Numbered from the stretch's first letter, positions 26,038-39,633 are shown. The stretch: DNA of 64,000 bases from Geosiphon pyriformis (GCA_016748015.1 JAAOMT010000761.1:235958-299957), one strand, 5' to 3'. The notes: generated by a model not told the origin, from the sequence alone. Program-made: numbers and translations.

Positions 26038-26555
26038 TTTCCGAGAACAAAGTTATATTTGTAAATTTACAAAAACAACAATGACAGGTAAACAATGCAG
26101 TTGTGTTCATGCTTACTTTTTTTTTGTGTTGCATCTCTCAAAGTTTATTTTTAAGTCTGTGCTTATCCTTTTTAGCCTTTGCATGATTGTTTTTCCTTGG
26201 CTCCTTCTCGATTTAATCTCTTTCCATTGGGTTGACATTTGGTTTTGTGAAACCTCGTGAGCTAATCTTAAAAAATTTCCAAACATTTCTTGTATCTGTA
26301 TAAACATGCATTGTATTCTTGTGAAAGGTATCTTGCACAAAAAAAGAGTTGTGCTTATTGGAAAATTTATGGTCATTTTTTTTCTTTTTCTTTTTCTTTT
26401 TTTGAACAATAAAAAGGGATCAGGTGTTTATTATTATTTTTTTTTTCTACTGTAAAAAGGTCTGGATCAATAGCAGCAGCGATAAACACGACAGCATGTA
26501 AAGAATTAGGAATCATAATTTTTATTTTATATTCTTTTATATACTTTATTATTTG

Positions 26556-26585
26556 TTTATTTATTTATTTATTTATTTATTTATT
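26556..26585. repeat. TTTA microsatellite
   Basis: A run of about seven TTTA units. Confidence 0.8.
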
Positions 26586-27096
26586 CAAGTTATGCTAAAT
26601 GCTAAATTCTCAAATATTTTTGACAATGGTGTGATGGAGGTATGGTTCGCACAAAGAAATGTCAATTTCATTGACTTTGCATCTTTTTACTGCACGGATT
26701 TGCTTTTATTCAAAGAGCTCACTGATAGCGTAATTGATGCATAAAAAATGTCACTGCTTAAATTTAAAAGATGTAAATCATCATTGATTGAAGGAAGGAT
26801 GCGTAGGATTTTCTAAATTGTAGGACTGACACCAAAAATAACGAAAATCTTTTAGAGAACTTACTTTTTTGTAAAAAAAAAAAAACAATGCATCTTCTTT
26901 CATCGGTTATGAATTACATAATGCAATCTTTTGACATGAAAGTTCAAACGGAATATTCGGAGTTGAACCTTTTATTTTTCCGAGGTTACTTTTTTTTTTT
27001 TTTTGGATCAAAGATCTTATTACCCTTTAAAAATTCAAACAATGCAATTTCTAATTCAGAGTGAATCTTGAAACAACTGCACGATAATGCCGATAG

Positions 27097-27097
<1 letters not shown>

Positions 27098-27160
<63 letters not shown>
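27098..27160. repeat. ATT trinucleotide microsatellite
   Basis: A pure 21-unit TTA/ATT array. Confidence 0.9.
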
Positions 27161-27162
<2 letters not shown>

Positions 27163-27713
27163 TAATGTAAAAATATTCTAAACAAAATTTTACAATTTTT
27201 ATAAAGATGTCGCCTAAGTGAATGAGGAAATAAACACTTGACAAAACTACGAAAAGGAGTTAGTGGTTTCATGACCACCACCACATCACCACCACCTTAT
27301 TCCCATTTTGCGACGATGCTGAACTTAAAAATTTGATGATTTTATAAGATCAGATAAGCATAATATTTTTTTGATATCCTCACGAAAAGCTGCATATTTT
27401 TAACAAGTTAATGCAAATCATTTCTTATAAGTATGTCTCATCTCATATGTACAAATAAATAAACTCATATGCACAGAAATGATGCCATGCATTGTAAAAA
27501 AATATTCCCAAAGAAAAATAAGGGTTGACTGAAATACATTAATGATAATTATAAATTATTTTGTTTTTTAGCTTGCTCAATAATGGAAATGATTTTTTTA
27601 ACACCCGAATTATAAGTAGCAATTTAAAAACTCTGCGATTTACCCTTCCAACGTTTGATTTCCAATTATACATTCCTTTTTTTTTCTTTTGACTTTTTGT
27701 CATTTTTCCTTTT

Positions 27714-27771
27714 CATCATCATTATCATCATCATCATCATCATCGTCATCATCATCATCATCATCATCATT
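27714..27771. repeat. ATC trinucleotide microsatellite
   Basis: A near-perfect CAT/ATC array with single changes (ATT, GTC). It lies about 190 bp upstream of the seven-helix protein start, in its presumed promoter. Confidence 0.85.
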
Positions 27772-27958
27772 AAATCGAACGGGATATAAAAAACATTTAA
27801 TAGTGAATTTTTCGTTGAATCATCCAATTCCGAAAATTCCCTTCTCCTTTTATCAAAAAATAAGGCCTTAATCAGAATAAATTTTTTTCAAAATTCATCT
27901 TCTTTATTCAAACAACCACTTTATGATTTTTTTTTAAAAAAGTTGAATAAATCGAAAA

Positions 27959-28291
27959 ATGAGTAGTTCTAATGATGTAACCAAGGACAGCATTTATAGT
28001 AATGGCGGAGATAATCTTGAAAATTTTATTGGGATGGTTTTAATTGGCGCTAGTATCACTCTCACCGCGAATTCAGCATTAAGGATGGCGGTGTTACGAA
28101 CCAGCGGCTCAAAAATGTTTCTTTTTCCAATTGTGAATGTCGCAATGCTGATTAATGAATTTGCAATGATTTTGATGATAATTTCCACGACAAGATTACT
28201 CAATAAAGACTGGTACAATTGGAATTCATTCATTAATAATGTCACATACTTTATTTGCAAGCCAACTCTTTTGTACCTTGCGTAAGTATTT

Positions 28292-28344
<53 letters not shown>

Positions 28345-29094
28345 TTTTATAATTTTCATAAATTCTTTTTGATTTATATAATTGTTCTAAAAAAAAAAAT
28401 TTTTTTTTTTTATTCTTTTATTTAATTCATTTTTAGCTTTCTACGATGTCGTGCAGTCTATGAACCATATCGAAGATATCGTTGGATACATTTCATAATT
28501 ATTGCAATCCGTGCCATTCAATTATTAATTATAGTTATCGTAAATTTTTATGATATCGAAAAATGTGGTGGATCTTTCCCGGGAACTGCCTGCGAGTCAT
28601 ATTACATAGTTTTCAAATTACGAGATGCTTTGGCACCTTTTTTTCGATTTTATTATCTCACCTCTGAATTAGTTTTTTACTTCAAATTATTTGGTACACT
28701 TAAAAAAATTCATTCTTCCGAATCACCAAATAATCAAGTTTTGCATTATCGCACTTATCAAACAATTTTATTCTCTCTCGATCTAACTATTTTAGTGGCA
28801 ATGAGTGTTTATAGACTATTAGCCTTCGCACCAGTCACCCTACCAACCTATTATTATGCTGAATTATTTAGCTCCGCCTTAACTGTCTTTGTCATAACTG
28901 AATTCGGTCTTACAATTCCAGAACTTTTCAAATCTTCCACCGGTACAAATGGAAGCATAATTCCAACTTATAACGCTCACATTTCAAGTTGGCAAAATCC
29001 AAATCGAGATTCGACTCCATTAAATTTAACAAATAAGAAAAAAACAACCCTTAGAAAAAATTTAAAAATTCCTCAAACACCACAAAATGTTCAC

Positions 29095-29130
<36 letters not shown>

Positions 29131-29292
29131 CCAGTAAAGCGACAAAGCTCCTTGGATAGAAATCATTCCTTATTCGGCCATAATATTCGAATGACAAAAC
29201 GTGATTTGATTTCAAGAGAACGTGGAAATTCCAAAGAAAATGATTTTATCAATCATGTTCCTTTGAGAATGTCAAAATTCTCGAACTTTTAA
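27959..29292 (+). CDS. Seven-helix membrane protein of unknown function
   Basis: Two exons, 27959-28281 and 28437-29292, give 392 residues with agreeing phase (2 then 1). Seven hydrophobic segments are visible: FIGMVLIGASITLTANSAL, FLFPIVNVAMLINEFAMILM, YFICKPTLLYLAFLRC, FIIIAIRAIQLLIIVIVNFY, a segment around DALAPFFRFYYLTSELVF, ILFSLDLTILVAMSVYRLL and FSSALTVFVITEFGLTI. The N-terminus is short and lacks a signal peptide. The C-terminal tail of about 100 residues is hydrophilic, with a run of 12 serines encoded by a TCA microsatellite and many Ser/Lys/Arg residues. The topology is GPCR-like, but I see no motif of the known fungal receptor classes (Ste2, Ste3, cAMP receptor-like), so receptor function is only a possibility. 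The single intron carries an AAT microsatellite. Confidence 0.87.
28294..28343. repeat. AAT microsatellite in intron of the seven-helix gene
   Basis: About 16 AAT units begin a dozen bases after the splice donor. Confidence 0.9.
29095..29130 (+). repeat. Coding TCA repeat encoding polyserine
   Basis: Twelve TCA codons in the cytoplasmic-tail part of the seven-helix protein. It is likely to vary in length between individuals while keeping frame. Confidence 0.9.
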
Positions 29293-29799
29293 AAAAAAGA
29301 CAATGATTTATCAAAATATTTTTAATTGATCATCTTCTAGATCAAATAGCCTGTAATTTTTTTGATACTTTCCCAAGAGACATGATATAATTATTTTTCC
29401 ATTTTCGCAAATCTCATTATTCCTGAAGCTAATTGATCGCTTACATTTATTTTTCTCACAATGGGTTGTTATTAGAAAAAACCGTTAAAAAAAAAATTAT
29501 ATTTATTTTCCTCGCCCTTCCTTTTTTTTTTTCTTTTTGAACTTTTAAACAAGGCCAATAAAATTTTATCATACAAACGTCATTTTCTTTTCGCACTTTA
29601 TTAAAAAAAAAAAGATCAAAGACTCGTACAATACACACACACAAGTTTCAATTCGTTTTCACACAAACCTAATTTATGCCTATAAGTCAAATTGAAATTC
29701 TTTTTATGGTTGAAAAAAAAAAAATTTTTTTTTCCTTTCAAAAAACTCCTTATTACTCAAATCTATTTATAAATATTATTAAAAAATTCTTTTTGAATT

Positions 29800-29890
29800 A
29801 TACATACATACATACATAAATACATACATACATACATACATACATACATACATACATAAATAAATATATAAAGACATACATACATAAAAT
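29800..29890. repeat. ATAC tetranucleotide microsatellite
   Basis: ATAC units with occasional ATAA interruptions. Confidence 0.85.
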
Positions 29891-30620
29891 ACTTATTTTT
29901 TACATACATTCTTTTATACTTTACATATACATTCACATTAAAATATATACCCTAAAAACCGTTTAAACTTTATTTTATTGCTTTTTTTTTTTTTACTATG
30001 ATATTTTATTTTCGTTAACGTGATTTTTTTTCAGATCAGATTTGTATTCTTTTTCGTTTTTCAAAGATTTTTTTTTTTGGCAATATTTAATATGTTTTTT
30101 AAATTATAACCGTATCTTGCATTTCATCAAAGATTTCGCGATGCGATGCGATGCGACGCGACGATAATACCTAAAATATATATTTCGTGATCAATTTATC
30201 GTTCTTTTGCCCTTATTTTTAATCGAAAAATCAAAAAAAAAAATTTATTATTATTATTTTCAATATTATTTTCATTATTATTATTATAATTTTTTGTACC
30301 CTTTTTCTGAATCAAATTAAGGAAAAAAAGGTGGTTCAATTATTCATTAATTTATTTTTTCCTAGCCAATGGTACAAATACACATAAAATAAAATAATAT
30401 AATATAAAATAATATAATTCATTTTTATTGAACGTATTTATTAGATTATGCAATAAACCCTTCCCCTACCCTCCTCCTACCCTCCGTTATTACGTTCAGA
30501 TAAGTTTTCAAGAAGCTAGCAAGTTCAAATTCTTAAATATTTAGCAATCTAAGACACTATGAAGATTTTTGATGGGCAAAATGAAAATAAAATATATATA
30601 TTTTTGAATTATTGATATTA

Positions 30621-30682
<62 letters not shown>
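30621..30682. repeat. ATT microsatellite
   Basis: About 20 uninterrupted ATT units. Confidence 0.9.
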
Positions 30683-30760
30683 CAATTGGGAATTCGAAAA
30701 CAAATAAATTATGTATATTAAAAAAAAAAATTTTTGAATTTATATTAGCCACAAATTTGG

Positions 30761-30945
30761 TTTTGATTTTGATTTTGATTTTGATTTTTACAGGCAAAAG
30801 GCACTCACTTTAAATAAAATAAAAATAAAATAAAATAAAATAAAATAAAAATAAAATAAAATAAAATAAAATAAAATAAATAAATAAGTAAATAAAATAA
30901 AATAAAATGAAATAAATAAAATAAAATAAATAAATAAATAAATAA
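30761..30945. repeat. TTTTGA hexamer and AAAAT pentamer arrays
   Basis: About five TTTTGA units, then from about 30811 a long array of AAAAT with AAAT variants. Confidence 0.85.
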
Positions 30946-31810
30946 AGGTTTATTACAATAACCGTAATTCAATTTTAATTAATTAAAAAACAAATCATTT
31001 GTTTTTCGTAAAAAATTACTTAATCAGGTGGGGGATCATGAAAATGATACACCGAATGGTTTTTATAAATCAATCATTTAAAAGAAAAAACGCGTTCTAA
31101 TAGATCTGGTTGATAGTTTATCAATAATATCTTTTATCACGTGAAATTTTTTGAATTTTGAAACTAAATGAAGCTTTGCTTTAAATATTACGCTACCAAA
31201 TAATTGATGATAATCTTTTAAGAATACATTTTTCAAAATTAAAGATAGAAAGTTAATTAATTGAAGGAACTATAACAATGACAAAACCTATCAATATATA
31301 AAAACTATCATTAATTATTGGTAGTATAATATTAAAAATCTTTTTTCTAAAACCCTACCAATAAATTACCCGTTCAATTGGAAACACTAGAAAAAAAAAA
31401 TTTTCAATTCAAAAAAATCTTAATCGTTATCTGTCTCAGAAGTAATTAATAAATGTATCCTGTCAAGAATTAAAATCAAATTATTAATATTTCATTAAAA
31501 AAACTGTTGAAATAGGAGATTTACACAACGTTAAACTTTTCAAAAGAGATTTGAAAGTTGGAAAAAAAAAAAAAAAAAGTATCCTTAATCATTTTGAATA
31601 AAACAAAATAATTTCTTAAAATTTAAAATTGAAAGAGACCAATGGTACAGCCATTTATTAATAACTCTCATCAGCCTTATCTTAGAAAATATATATTTAC
31701 AAAAGTAGAAAGGAAAGGAAGAAATTTCTCAAAACTATTATCTAAAAGTTGTTATTCTAAAAATGTCTTTGTTTGTATTCCCGATACAATTCCTCTTTCA
31801 AAATTTACCA

Positions 31811-32651
31811 CTAGTACCTTGCAGTAATTGACGGGGCCTTTCTAATAAACTTGCTTAATTCAACTTCTCTTAAAACAGCATTTACCACATCAGCTTTTGA
31901 AATTTTTACCCGTCCAGCAGCTTTATGTTTCTTCAATTTTTCTTTCAATAAATGTCGCTTGATTAAATTTTCATTTTTTGGACCTTCACCCACTTTTATT
32001 ATTGTCCAATCTAAATCCTCGGAATTTTCCACAATTGTTTTATCTCTTATTTGTTTGTCTTTATCTTTATTCGCAAATAATCTTGCAAAAAAACTATCGA
32101 CTGTCGAGGTTTTATGAAATCGAACAACAATCAATCTTTTTACTCCAAGCTTGGACATGCTATCATTGATTAGACGTTGAGTTAGGGAACATTCTAACCG
32201 ACTCCATGATTTTCGTGGTGAAAGACAATTTATAACAGCGTCTTGACCTTCGATCACTTTATCGAGGTCGGAAAGAGAAAAGATGGAACCTAGGCAGACT
32301 ACTAAATTTGGGTTTCGAAGTTGTTGTTGGGTGAAAGGAAGTTTATGGTCATTTTGAACGAGTATAGTTACTCGGTATGAAGCATCAAGAGCTTTTCGAA
32401 CAACGCGACTTCCCAAACGGTTACTTGCTCCGAGCACTAGAAAAATATTATTAATAATAATTAGGATTAATTGTCAAATTTACTTCAAGATTCAAAATTT
32501 CTCCTTCATGAAAAACAGAAAGAAGCTCACCAAGAATATGTTGACCACGCGTGGAGCCCAGTGAAAATAATTCGTGATTTAAGGAGGAAATAGGATCGGA
32601 AGATTCCAATCCTTGAATCGGTAGTGACGAGCGACTAACGATATTAATCAT
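31811..32651 (-). CDS. NAD(P)-binding Rossmann-fold protein, diverged paralogue
   Basis: Two exons, 32651-32531 and 32436-31811, give 248 residues; the intron is 94 bp and the phase agrees. The intron splits the codon just before the nucleotide-binding loop, exactly as in the paralogue at 39.6 kb. The domain resembles atypical short-chain dehydrogenase/NmrA-like or flavin-reductase-like proteins: VLGASNRLGSRVV (41-53), VTILVQND, GQDAVINCLSP, VKRLIVVRF and LDWTIIKVG. Compared with the paralogue, the loop has Asn46 where the second Gly of GxxGxxG should be, the ITSQG segment is replaced and WTIIRPG has become WTIIKVG. The open frame is intact, but cofactor binding may be weakened. The N-terminal 40 residues are not conserved between the two. 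Substrate unknown. Confidence 0.85.
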
Positions 32652-33159
32652 GTTGTCGAATGAAAATTATGTTTTTTCAAAGAAAAATTTTTGAGGTTAA
32701 AAATTATAGTTATTTAGAGAGTGAGAAAACCCGAGACTTTGAAATGTCGATTAATTTTTGTTTTTGCGTAAAAAAAATTTTTTTTGGGTCAAGTTACTGC
32801 TCCATATATATATATATATACACACAACGAAAAATTTATGCATATAAATTTTTGCACAGACGAAGTCTGTACGAATAAATCCCGCATCGATTCTTGGGGA
32901 AAAGGGTTAACTTAAAATGTCATTGAGGATTTTTTTGGCCTACAACGCTTGCATCATTTCCAAAAGTATTATTGGTAAAAATGAGATTATGTCAAGTTAC
33001 CATTGTGTTACTGCTTTTGGTAATCAATTTGGTAATATTTATATTTTTTACCATTGATTGGACCCTTTATTCGGAGAATTACATTAACTATTTAAAATAT
33101 ATGTACGTAAAAATCGATTCATCCGCTGATATTCAGAATAAGTTTTTATTAATGATATC

Positions 33160-33160
<1 letters not shown>

Positions 33161-33203
<43 letters not shown>
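33161..33203. repeat. AAT microsatellite
   Basis: About 14 AAT units. Confidence 0.85.
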
Positions 33204-35374
33204 CATTATTAATAGAAATATTTTTTAAAAAAAAAGGCCAAAAAGATACTTTGAAAGATATCTAATGAGTAAATCATTAAAAAAATATCCTTTACAAATT
33301 ATGTTAAAAATAAATTTTCGTTTCACCAAAAAATATATATATTAAATATTCACCATTCAAGATTCGTAGAATGGGGTTTTCAATCGGGTGAATTATTATT
33401 CACTTCTTTTTCTTAAAATGTATTAACAATATTTATTGTTGATTGTAAATTTAACGAGATTATGCACGTGGTGATATTTCTAATATTTTTCAAATGCATT
33501 TTGTATTTAGATTTTAAAAATATACTCGAATAGGGTAGAATTAGATAAGCATTGAACAGAAAACCCCCACATTTTTTTACTTGATATAGTAAAAATAATT
33601 TTCAATGAGTACATAGTGCATTCAAATTAAGCATTCAAACTTGATCACAAATTTTATAGTGTGTCCCTCAAAATTAATCATCATCATCATCATCATAAGA
33701 TCCAAAGAAAGTTGTGAATTAATTTTGCATACGAAAAAATTTGTAAAAAATTCCATTCAGAATGTATGCATTAAATAATTTTTTTGAATAAAAATCTTGA
33801 GATTATAATGCAAAGATTGAATAAGATATTAAAGTTTAAGTTTATGTAATGAAATAAATTTTGAAATGTAAAGAACGAATCAATTGACTTTTTCATTTAT
33901 GTTTAAAACCGTTTTTGAATGCTATGTAACAAAAAAAAATTTATTCTTGTTTCTTAAAACTTAAAAAGATTTTTGATTGATTAGATTTTATTGATTTTAT
34001 TGATTTTATTGATTTTCTTAATTCAAATCTCCATAGAAAAATCAATGGTAGAAAATATATATATATTTTTACTGATAATGTCTCACAAATTATATTATTC
34101 ATTTTCTATTTTTTATGAACATGTAATAAAAAATTTTCAAATTCATACTTGTGATTATATATTTTTTATATATATACATTCGAAATCATTGATCTATTCT
34201 TTAAGGGTAATTGATAAGATTACTGTTTTTCCCCGATCAACTCTGTTGTCAATAAGCATATGATGTCATTGAAAATATTTTGAATGCACTGTAAATATTG
34301 TTCAATTATTGATAGCATGCATTTGTAAAAACTATTTTTGGAAGATCGTAAATCAATCGGGCAGGTATGCATAAATGCATGAAATCTTTGATAGACACAA
34401 GAAAGTCTCATATTTAGGTTAATTATTTTCAGTAAAGAACCAATGAAAAAAAAATAAAGTTCAATCAAACGAGAATTAGGGTAAAAAAAAATTGAGTACA
34501 TTTTTCATTTTCAAGAATTCGTTAAAAAAAATCCAACACAATTTTTTTTTACCTTTTTTTTTAGTGTAACACTGAATAAGTACTCATTTTTCAAAGGAAA
34601 ACCCGATTGTTGTAATCTTTGATCATGTATTTTCTGCGTTTACTAAAATTTGTATTAATTTAGCACACTTCCATGCTTTGATGAGTGTACATGATTCTTA
34701 TTGATGCTGCTATTTTGAACTAGTTCAAATGAATAATTGAAATTTTTTTACGGTACTCGGGAAAAATTTAAGCGTTTAATTTTGTAATTCTTAAAAACTT
34801 TAAAATTTTTGTGAGTCTGGCAAATGGGTAAAATAAAACCCCTCCACACACACACACACATCCCCCCCTCCCCCCCTAAAAAATAATCACATAATTATAT
34901 AGTTTGAACCAATAATTGAAAGTATTAAAATAAATTTTATTCAACTTATAATAGTCTAATAATAAAAAATTATATCAAGTTTATACCTCACGTTATGTAT
35001 CGTTTTTCCACTTGAATTTCCTTAATATGATAAAGATTTTTCATGTAAAAGGTGGATCATGCGTAAAGTATTCCTAGTTTTAATTAAATTATAAATGTCA
35101 AGTGAAAAGTATTACTTTTTATGATTATATTATAGCTTTTTACTTAACTGATAGATTTTTTGGTTAGCCGGCTGAATCTAAAAGGCAATTATTCAAAGAG
35201 AATACGAATAATCGGATGTGAGAATAAAATTGATTGAATATGATGATATGATAATAAAGTCAACATTTGAAATAAATATATTAAATGAAGCAAAAAGCAA
35301 ATTAAAAATAGGTTCAGGTAATAGAATTCAAAAAAATTGTAAAACTTGAGCACCGATATTTTAACTGATTTCAA

Positions 35375-35430
<56 letters not shown>
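35375..35430. repeat. TTA microsatellite
   Basis: About 18 uninterrupted units. Confidence 0.9.
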
Positions 35431-36460
35431 GTAAGCTGCTTGTCTCGTTTCAACTTTTTCTATTTGAAGATAGAACACAAAAAGCGTCTAAACAAATTTA
35501 TCTAACGTCAAGAAAAACTTTAAAAATTTCCTTGGCAACAAATATTTTAATCTCTTTTATTTAAAAGTTATTATTGAAATTTGTATTATTTAAATCATTG
35601 AGATTCAGAAAGATATTATTTTCATTTTATAAAAACTCTCATTCAGTTATAAAAGAGTTTATCGTAAAAAAAAAAAACTTCTCATAAGGTAGAATGACTT
35701 TATAAATTATATTAAGTGTGCTTTGTGGGGGGGATTCAAATTATGATTGCTGCCTTGAAATAATAATTAGTCATGTTCCCAAATTAATTGGAATGATTTA
35801 TTAAAGTACTGTTCATTTTAAGTTATATCATAAGACATTATCCAATTTTCACGTTAAACATTTACATTCAAGCCAATTATTATAACTTTTTAATTTTAAA
35901 TAACAAAAGAAAAATATTTTGATTTAAATATCATCTGTATAAAATTTACATTTTTTCAAAGATGGCTAATTATATATTTGATGAGTTCGTTCGTTCGTTC
36001 GTTAGTATGAACAACTATTTTTCAAAATTTATTCCATTAAAATTTCAATGATGATAAGGTAAGGTTGAAAGTTGTGAAAGCAAAAATTTATGAAAATGTA
36101 TGATAACCAATAACAAATATGGTGAGTTTAACTTGGAAAAAAAAAAAAAAACTTTTTTTTACCTCCCAAAATCATTTTGAAAAAAAGTTTGGATGTTTTG
36201 TTTTCAATTTATAAATAGCCAGTAGAATAAATATTAAAGAGATGAGAATTTAAATTATTCGAAAAAATACTTATTACTTGCTTTTGAAAAAAAAATTCAT
36301 GCATCACGAATCAAATGCAGGACCAGTTTGCTTCTTCGGCCATCCAACTATAATTTATTTTAAAAAATTTTTAAGGAACCCTTTGTAAAAAACTTTATGA
36401 AAAATATTAACTTTAATTTTAAATCTATATATATATATATATATATAATGAGATAACTGG

Positions 36461-36710
36461 ATGAATTCAGGAATTTCAAGAAAAATGTCATTTCTAAATT
36501 TGAGTCAACTTTTACAACAATTCAATGTTTGGTTAGCAATTTTTCAACAATATTTTTGGCCTAAACAAAAATTATCATGCAAAATACTTTCGGTTCCAAA
36601 CGAAATTTGGTTTCCGGTTTTCGAAGAAATTTTTAATAAAGGATCTGATGTTTTAAAATGGTACCTATACAAAAATTATTTGATCAAAACTATAGAAATA
36701 ATAATAATAC

Positions 36711-36777
<67 letters not shown>

Positions 36778-36846
36778 CCTATTTTAAATGTTAGAGAATC
36801 ATATTATGGCTATAATGACGGACATAAGAAATATCAAGATTCCTGA
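36461..36846 (+). CDS. Possible F-box-like small gene split by a trinucleotide repeat
   Basis: The frame from 36461 contains LSVPNEIWFPVFEEIFN, which has the look of the first helix of an F-box (consensus LPxEIWxxIFxxL), and reaches the TTA array at 36697-36774. A second frame crosses the array as polyisoleucine and reads NPILNVRESYYGYNDGHK before a stop. A short intron or a frameshift near the array would be needed to join the two. The upstream part looks coding-like, but no partner exon is certain. It may be a gene fragment. Confidence 0.25.
36697..36774. repeat. AAT then TTA microsatellite
   Basis: A short AAT block is followed by about 21 TTA units, overlapping the weak F-box-like candidate. 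Confidence 0.9.
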
Positions 36847-39633
36847 TAACTTAATAAAATCTTCCATCCCCAGAATTAGGGGAGGTTTTATTCAAATTTT
36901 GCACGTTGATTAGTTAAAAAAGTTTAAGCACAAATTAATCTGATTTATTTTTTGAATATTTAATAAAAGAAATGATATTAAAATTCAAAGACTGAAATAT
37001 TTTGGAGGTTATTAAATTATATTTAACTAGTTACTTTTAAAGTTGGAAACAGATTATATTTATTCAAAGATATATATGTCATGATAAAATTTTTGTAATC
37101 CAAAAGAATTATTGAAAATAATACCAGCAATAATCTATAGTTTGTCTAAAGCTTTTAAGATTATATAAAAATATATTGATAGTTATTAAACTCTTTCTAA
37201 ATTAAGCTTATATAGACCAAACTTTAGTTTTAGTTATTTCAACCTTTTCTAGGAATTCAATCATCAAAAATCAATCAATCAATCATCAAAAATAAAAAAT
37301 TGATAATTGTTTACCCATTTCCATGATTGTCATGATTTTTAATAAATCATACTAAAAATGAGCCTGACCTGGTAAATGTAATCCATTCAAGGGTTTTTCG
37401 GTAAATATTAAAAATTTTTACTTAAATAACTTGATCATTTGATATACACACGATTTTTGATTAATTTTCAATATATTTACCCATCTTTAAACCTATTAAA
37501 TTTTGCGCCTAATTTTTAACTCTATACCCCAAATCAATTTTTTCCCGTAATCGCTGATGGTAATTTTGAAAGAAATTTTAAATGTAAATTTTTTAAGGAT
37601 GAGATTGACTTTGTTTAAAATTTGTATTTTTTTTTTTAAAATAAAAAACTCCCATTTTAATTAGGACTGGATTTGTGACCAAATTATATTTTAGTGTAAT
37701 TCAATATTTCAATCTTTTTTTAACTTTATCGTCAGATCAGTTTTTTTAACATTCTCTACCTCTGTTCTAAGGAGAACCAGTACTCTTTATGGAATTTCAT
37801 TTCCCTCTATGATTTCAAGATCTTTTAGAATTCTCTTCATCATCACAAATATTATTATATATTCTTGTAATTTACTATTTTCTACATAAATGAAGACTAT
37901 ATAAAGATATCTCATCTATTTTTTTCCAATAAAGATTTTTTTGAAATGATTTTCGACCATTTAAGTTTATGATCGCGATGCAACTAAACCACATGGCCAT
38001 TTCACGGGGTAACAGGTTATACCAAAGAAACGAATGATTTTTTAATTGCCAATAATTAAATGTAACTTAATAACAATATGGTGATCACACAAACACTGTT
38101 GGAGAATTTTTGAAAAAAAAATTTTTTTTTTTTTTTCATGAAATCCAAAAATATATTGAATTCCCTAAAATTGTATTTTAATACGAAAACTTTATATTGT
38201 GTTTAATATTTTCTGTCTAGTGACTGTTAATATTTGAGACATATTAAAAGGTTAAATTTTTTGAAGCCACTGATTAGATAAAACCACACCTACAATATTC
38301 ACTTTTCAATAAAGATATTTTCTACTCTCAAAACAAAATCTTTTGATTGGACTTTTTAATAAAAAAAATTATGACTTCAAACCCCAAAATTGAGCTCATT
38401 AAATTTTCAATAATGAAAAGCAATATAAAATCTTTAAATTTACATTTCTCGTTTTTATATCACCCTCATCTTTAAAATTAACGAGGTCTTCTTTGATTAA
38501 TTAATTAAGTTTAAAACCAAAAAGCCAAAAGAATTTTTACCCTTAAAATTTATAAAACTCTGAAAACCACGGGACGTCGAATAAGATTATTTTGAAAATT
38601 GTGTTTTTACGATCCAGAAGAAATGTGACGCAAAAGAATTTTTTTTTTTTTTTTTTTTAATGGTGGTCAAGATAATTCACAATAAACAATCAAACTTTAA
38701 AATCGGCCAAAAAGGTATAATCAATACGATTTTCATTTTTTTTATTTTTTTTCAAGGAAAGAGAAAAGAAAATCATCAATCTTTTCAATTTCAAAATCAT
38801 TTATTTCTAACTCAATTTTTACACGAATTCGGGGAAAGGTGAACGAAGAACAAAGTTTCAAAACGCGGCTGTGGAACAAAATCACTGTTACATTGTTACT
38901 TTTAAAATCATGAATCTTCAATCGGTGTCAATTCCCCAGTGTAGGAATCTCAATAGTTTATAAATTAATGAATAGTTTATCCGAAATACTCAAACCAATG
39001 AAATGATTTACAACTTGCTTATCAGAACTATAAAGTTATTACACCCGCCTAGCGCAACTGAATACGTGTAACAACCCATATCATGGTAATTTTAAAATTA
39101 TGCAATCATTTTTTGCTTCCCGAACCAATCTAGACGGACCATCTTTTATTTATTTATTTATTTATTTATTTATTCTTTAATTTCTTGTTTGACTTAAATA
39201 GCTACCAATTGGAATGAAAGAAACATACCAATCTCGCTAACTTTTTTTTTTTCATTATTATTAATGTCTCTGAGCTTTGTACTTTTTTTAATATATATAT
39301 AAAACTTTAATTTTTTTGTTCGGGTTTTCACACACTGGAATTTTTAAGTATTTATCAAGTTTACAATGTTTAAAAAGATCAGATATTAAATTTCTTGTTA
39401 TTTAAACATTTAAAAAGGGTGACATTGCACTTGTTTTTTTTTTTTGGATAAAATTTTTTCTTTCATTATTCGAAACTCCTTTTACCAATACTTTCCGTTT
39501 TATTTATCCAAAACCATTTTAGATGTTTTTTAGATTCATTATATTTAATTTTTCATTCAACCCTAACAATCATTTCCCCCTAACATTTGAACATTTTCTT
39601 CAATAATAAAAAAATAAAAAATCTGCTCATTAA

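Larger units (their letters stand above)
23830..27958. other. Gene-poor, microsatellite-rich region
   Basis: No gene I can support. It includes several simple repeats (listed separately) and a 98-codon basic open frame on the minus strand at 26113-26409 that I do not accept as a gene. The last few hundred bases precede the seven-helix protein start. Confidence 0.5.
29293..31810. other. Intergenic microsatellite belt
   Basis: No gene recognised between the 3' ends of the seven-helix gene (plus) and the NAD(P)-binding gene (minus). Holds an ATAC array (29800-29890), a GCGAT array (about 30138-30162), an ATT array (30621-30682), a TTTTGA array (30761-30789), an AAAAT array (30811-30945) and many homopolymer runs. 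Confidence 0.6.
32660..39633. other. Gene-poor region between the two NAD(P)-binding paralogues
   Basis: About 7 kb with many homopolymers and simple repeats, including AAT at 33161-33203, TTA at 35375-35430, AAT/TTA at 36697-36774, and a CA run followed by a C-rich run at 34847-34877. Only one weak gene candidate (36461-36846) is visible. The final 300 bases precede the plus-strand paralogue. Confidence 0.5.

Noticed and set aside
26113-26409. 98-codon basic open frame on the minus strand, with segments in different frames faintly like an HMG box
   Set aside because: The similarity needs frame jumping and rests on a few residues; composition is dominated by Lys-rich AT sequence. Not supportable as an HMG gene or pseudogene without a profile search.
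27689-27871. Open frame with a polyserine run upstream of the seven-helix gene
   Set aside because: It consists mainly of an ATC microsatellite read in one frame; no conserved context.
27994-28359. 121-codon minus-strand frame with a polyisoleucine start
   Set aside because: Antisense shadow of exon 1 of the seven-helix gene extended through the intronic AAT repeat.
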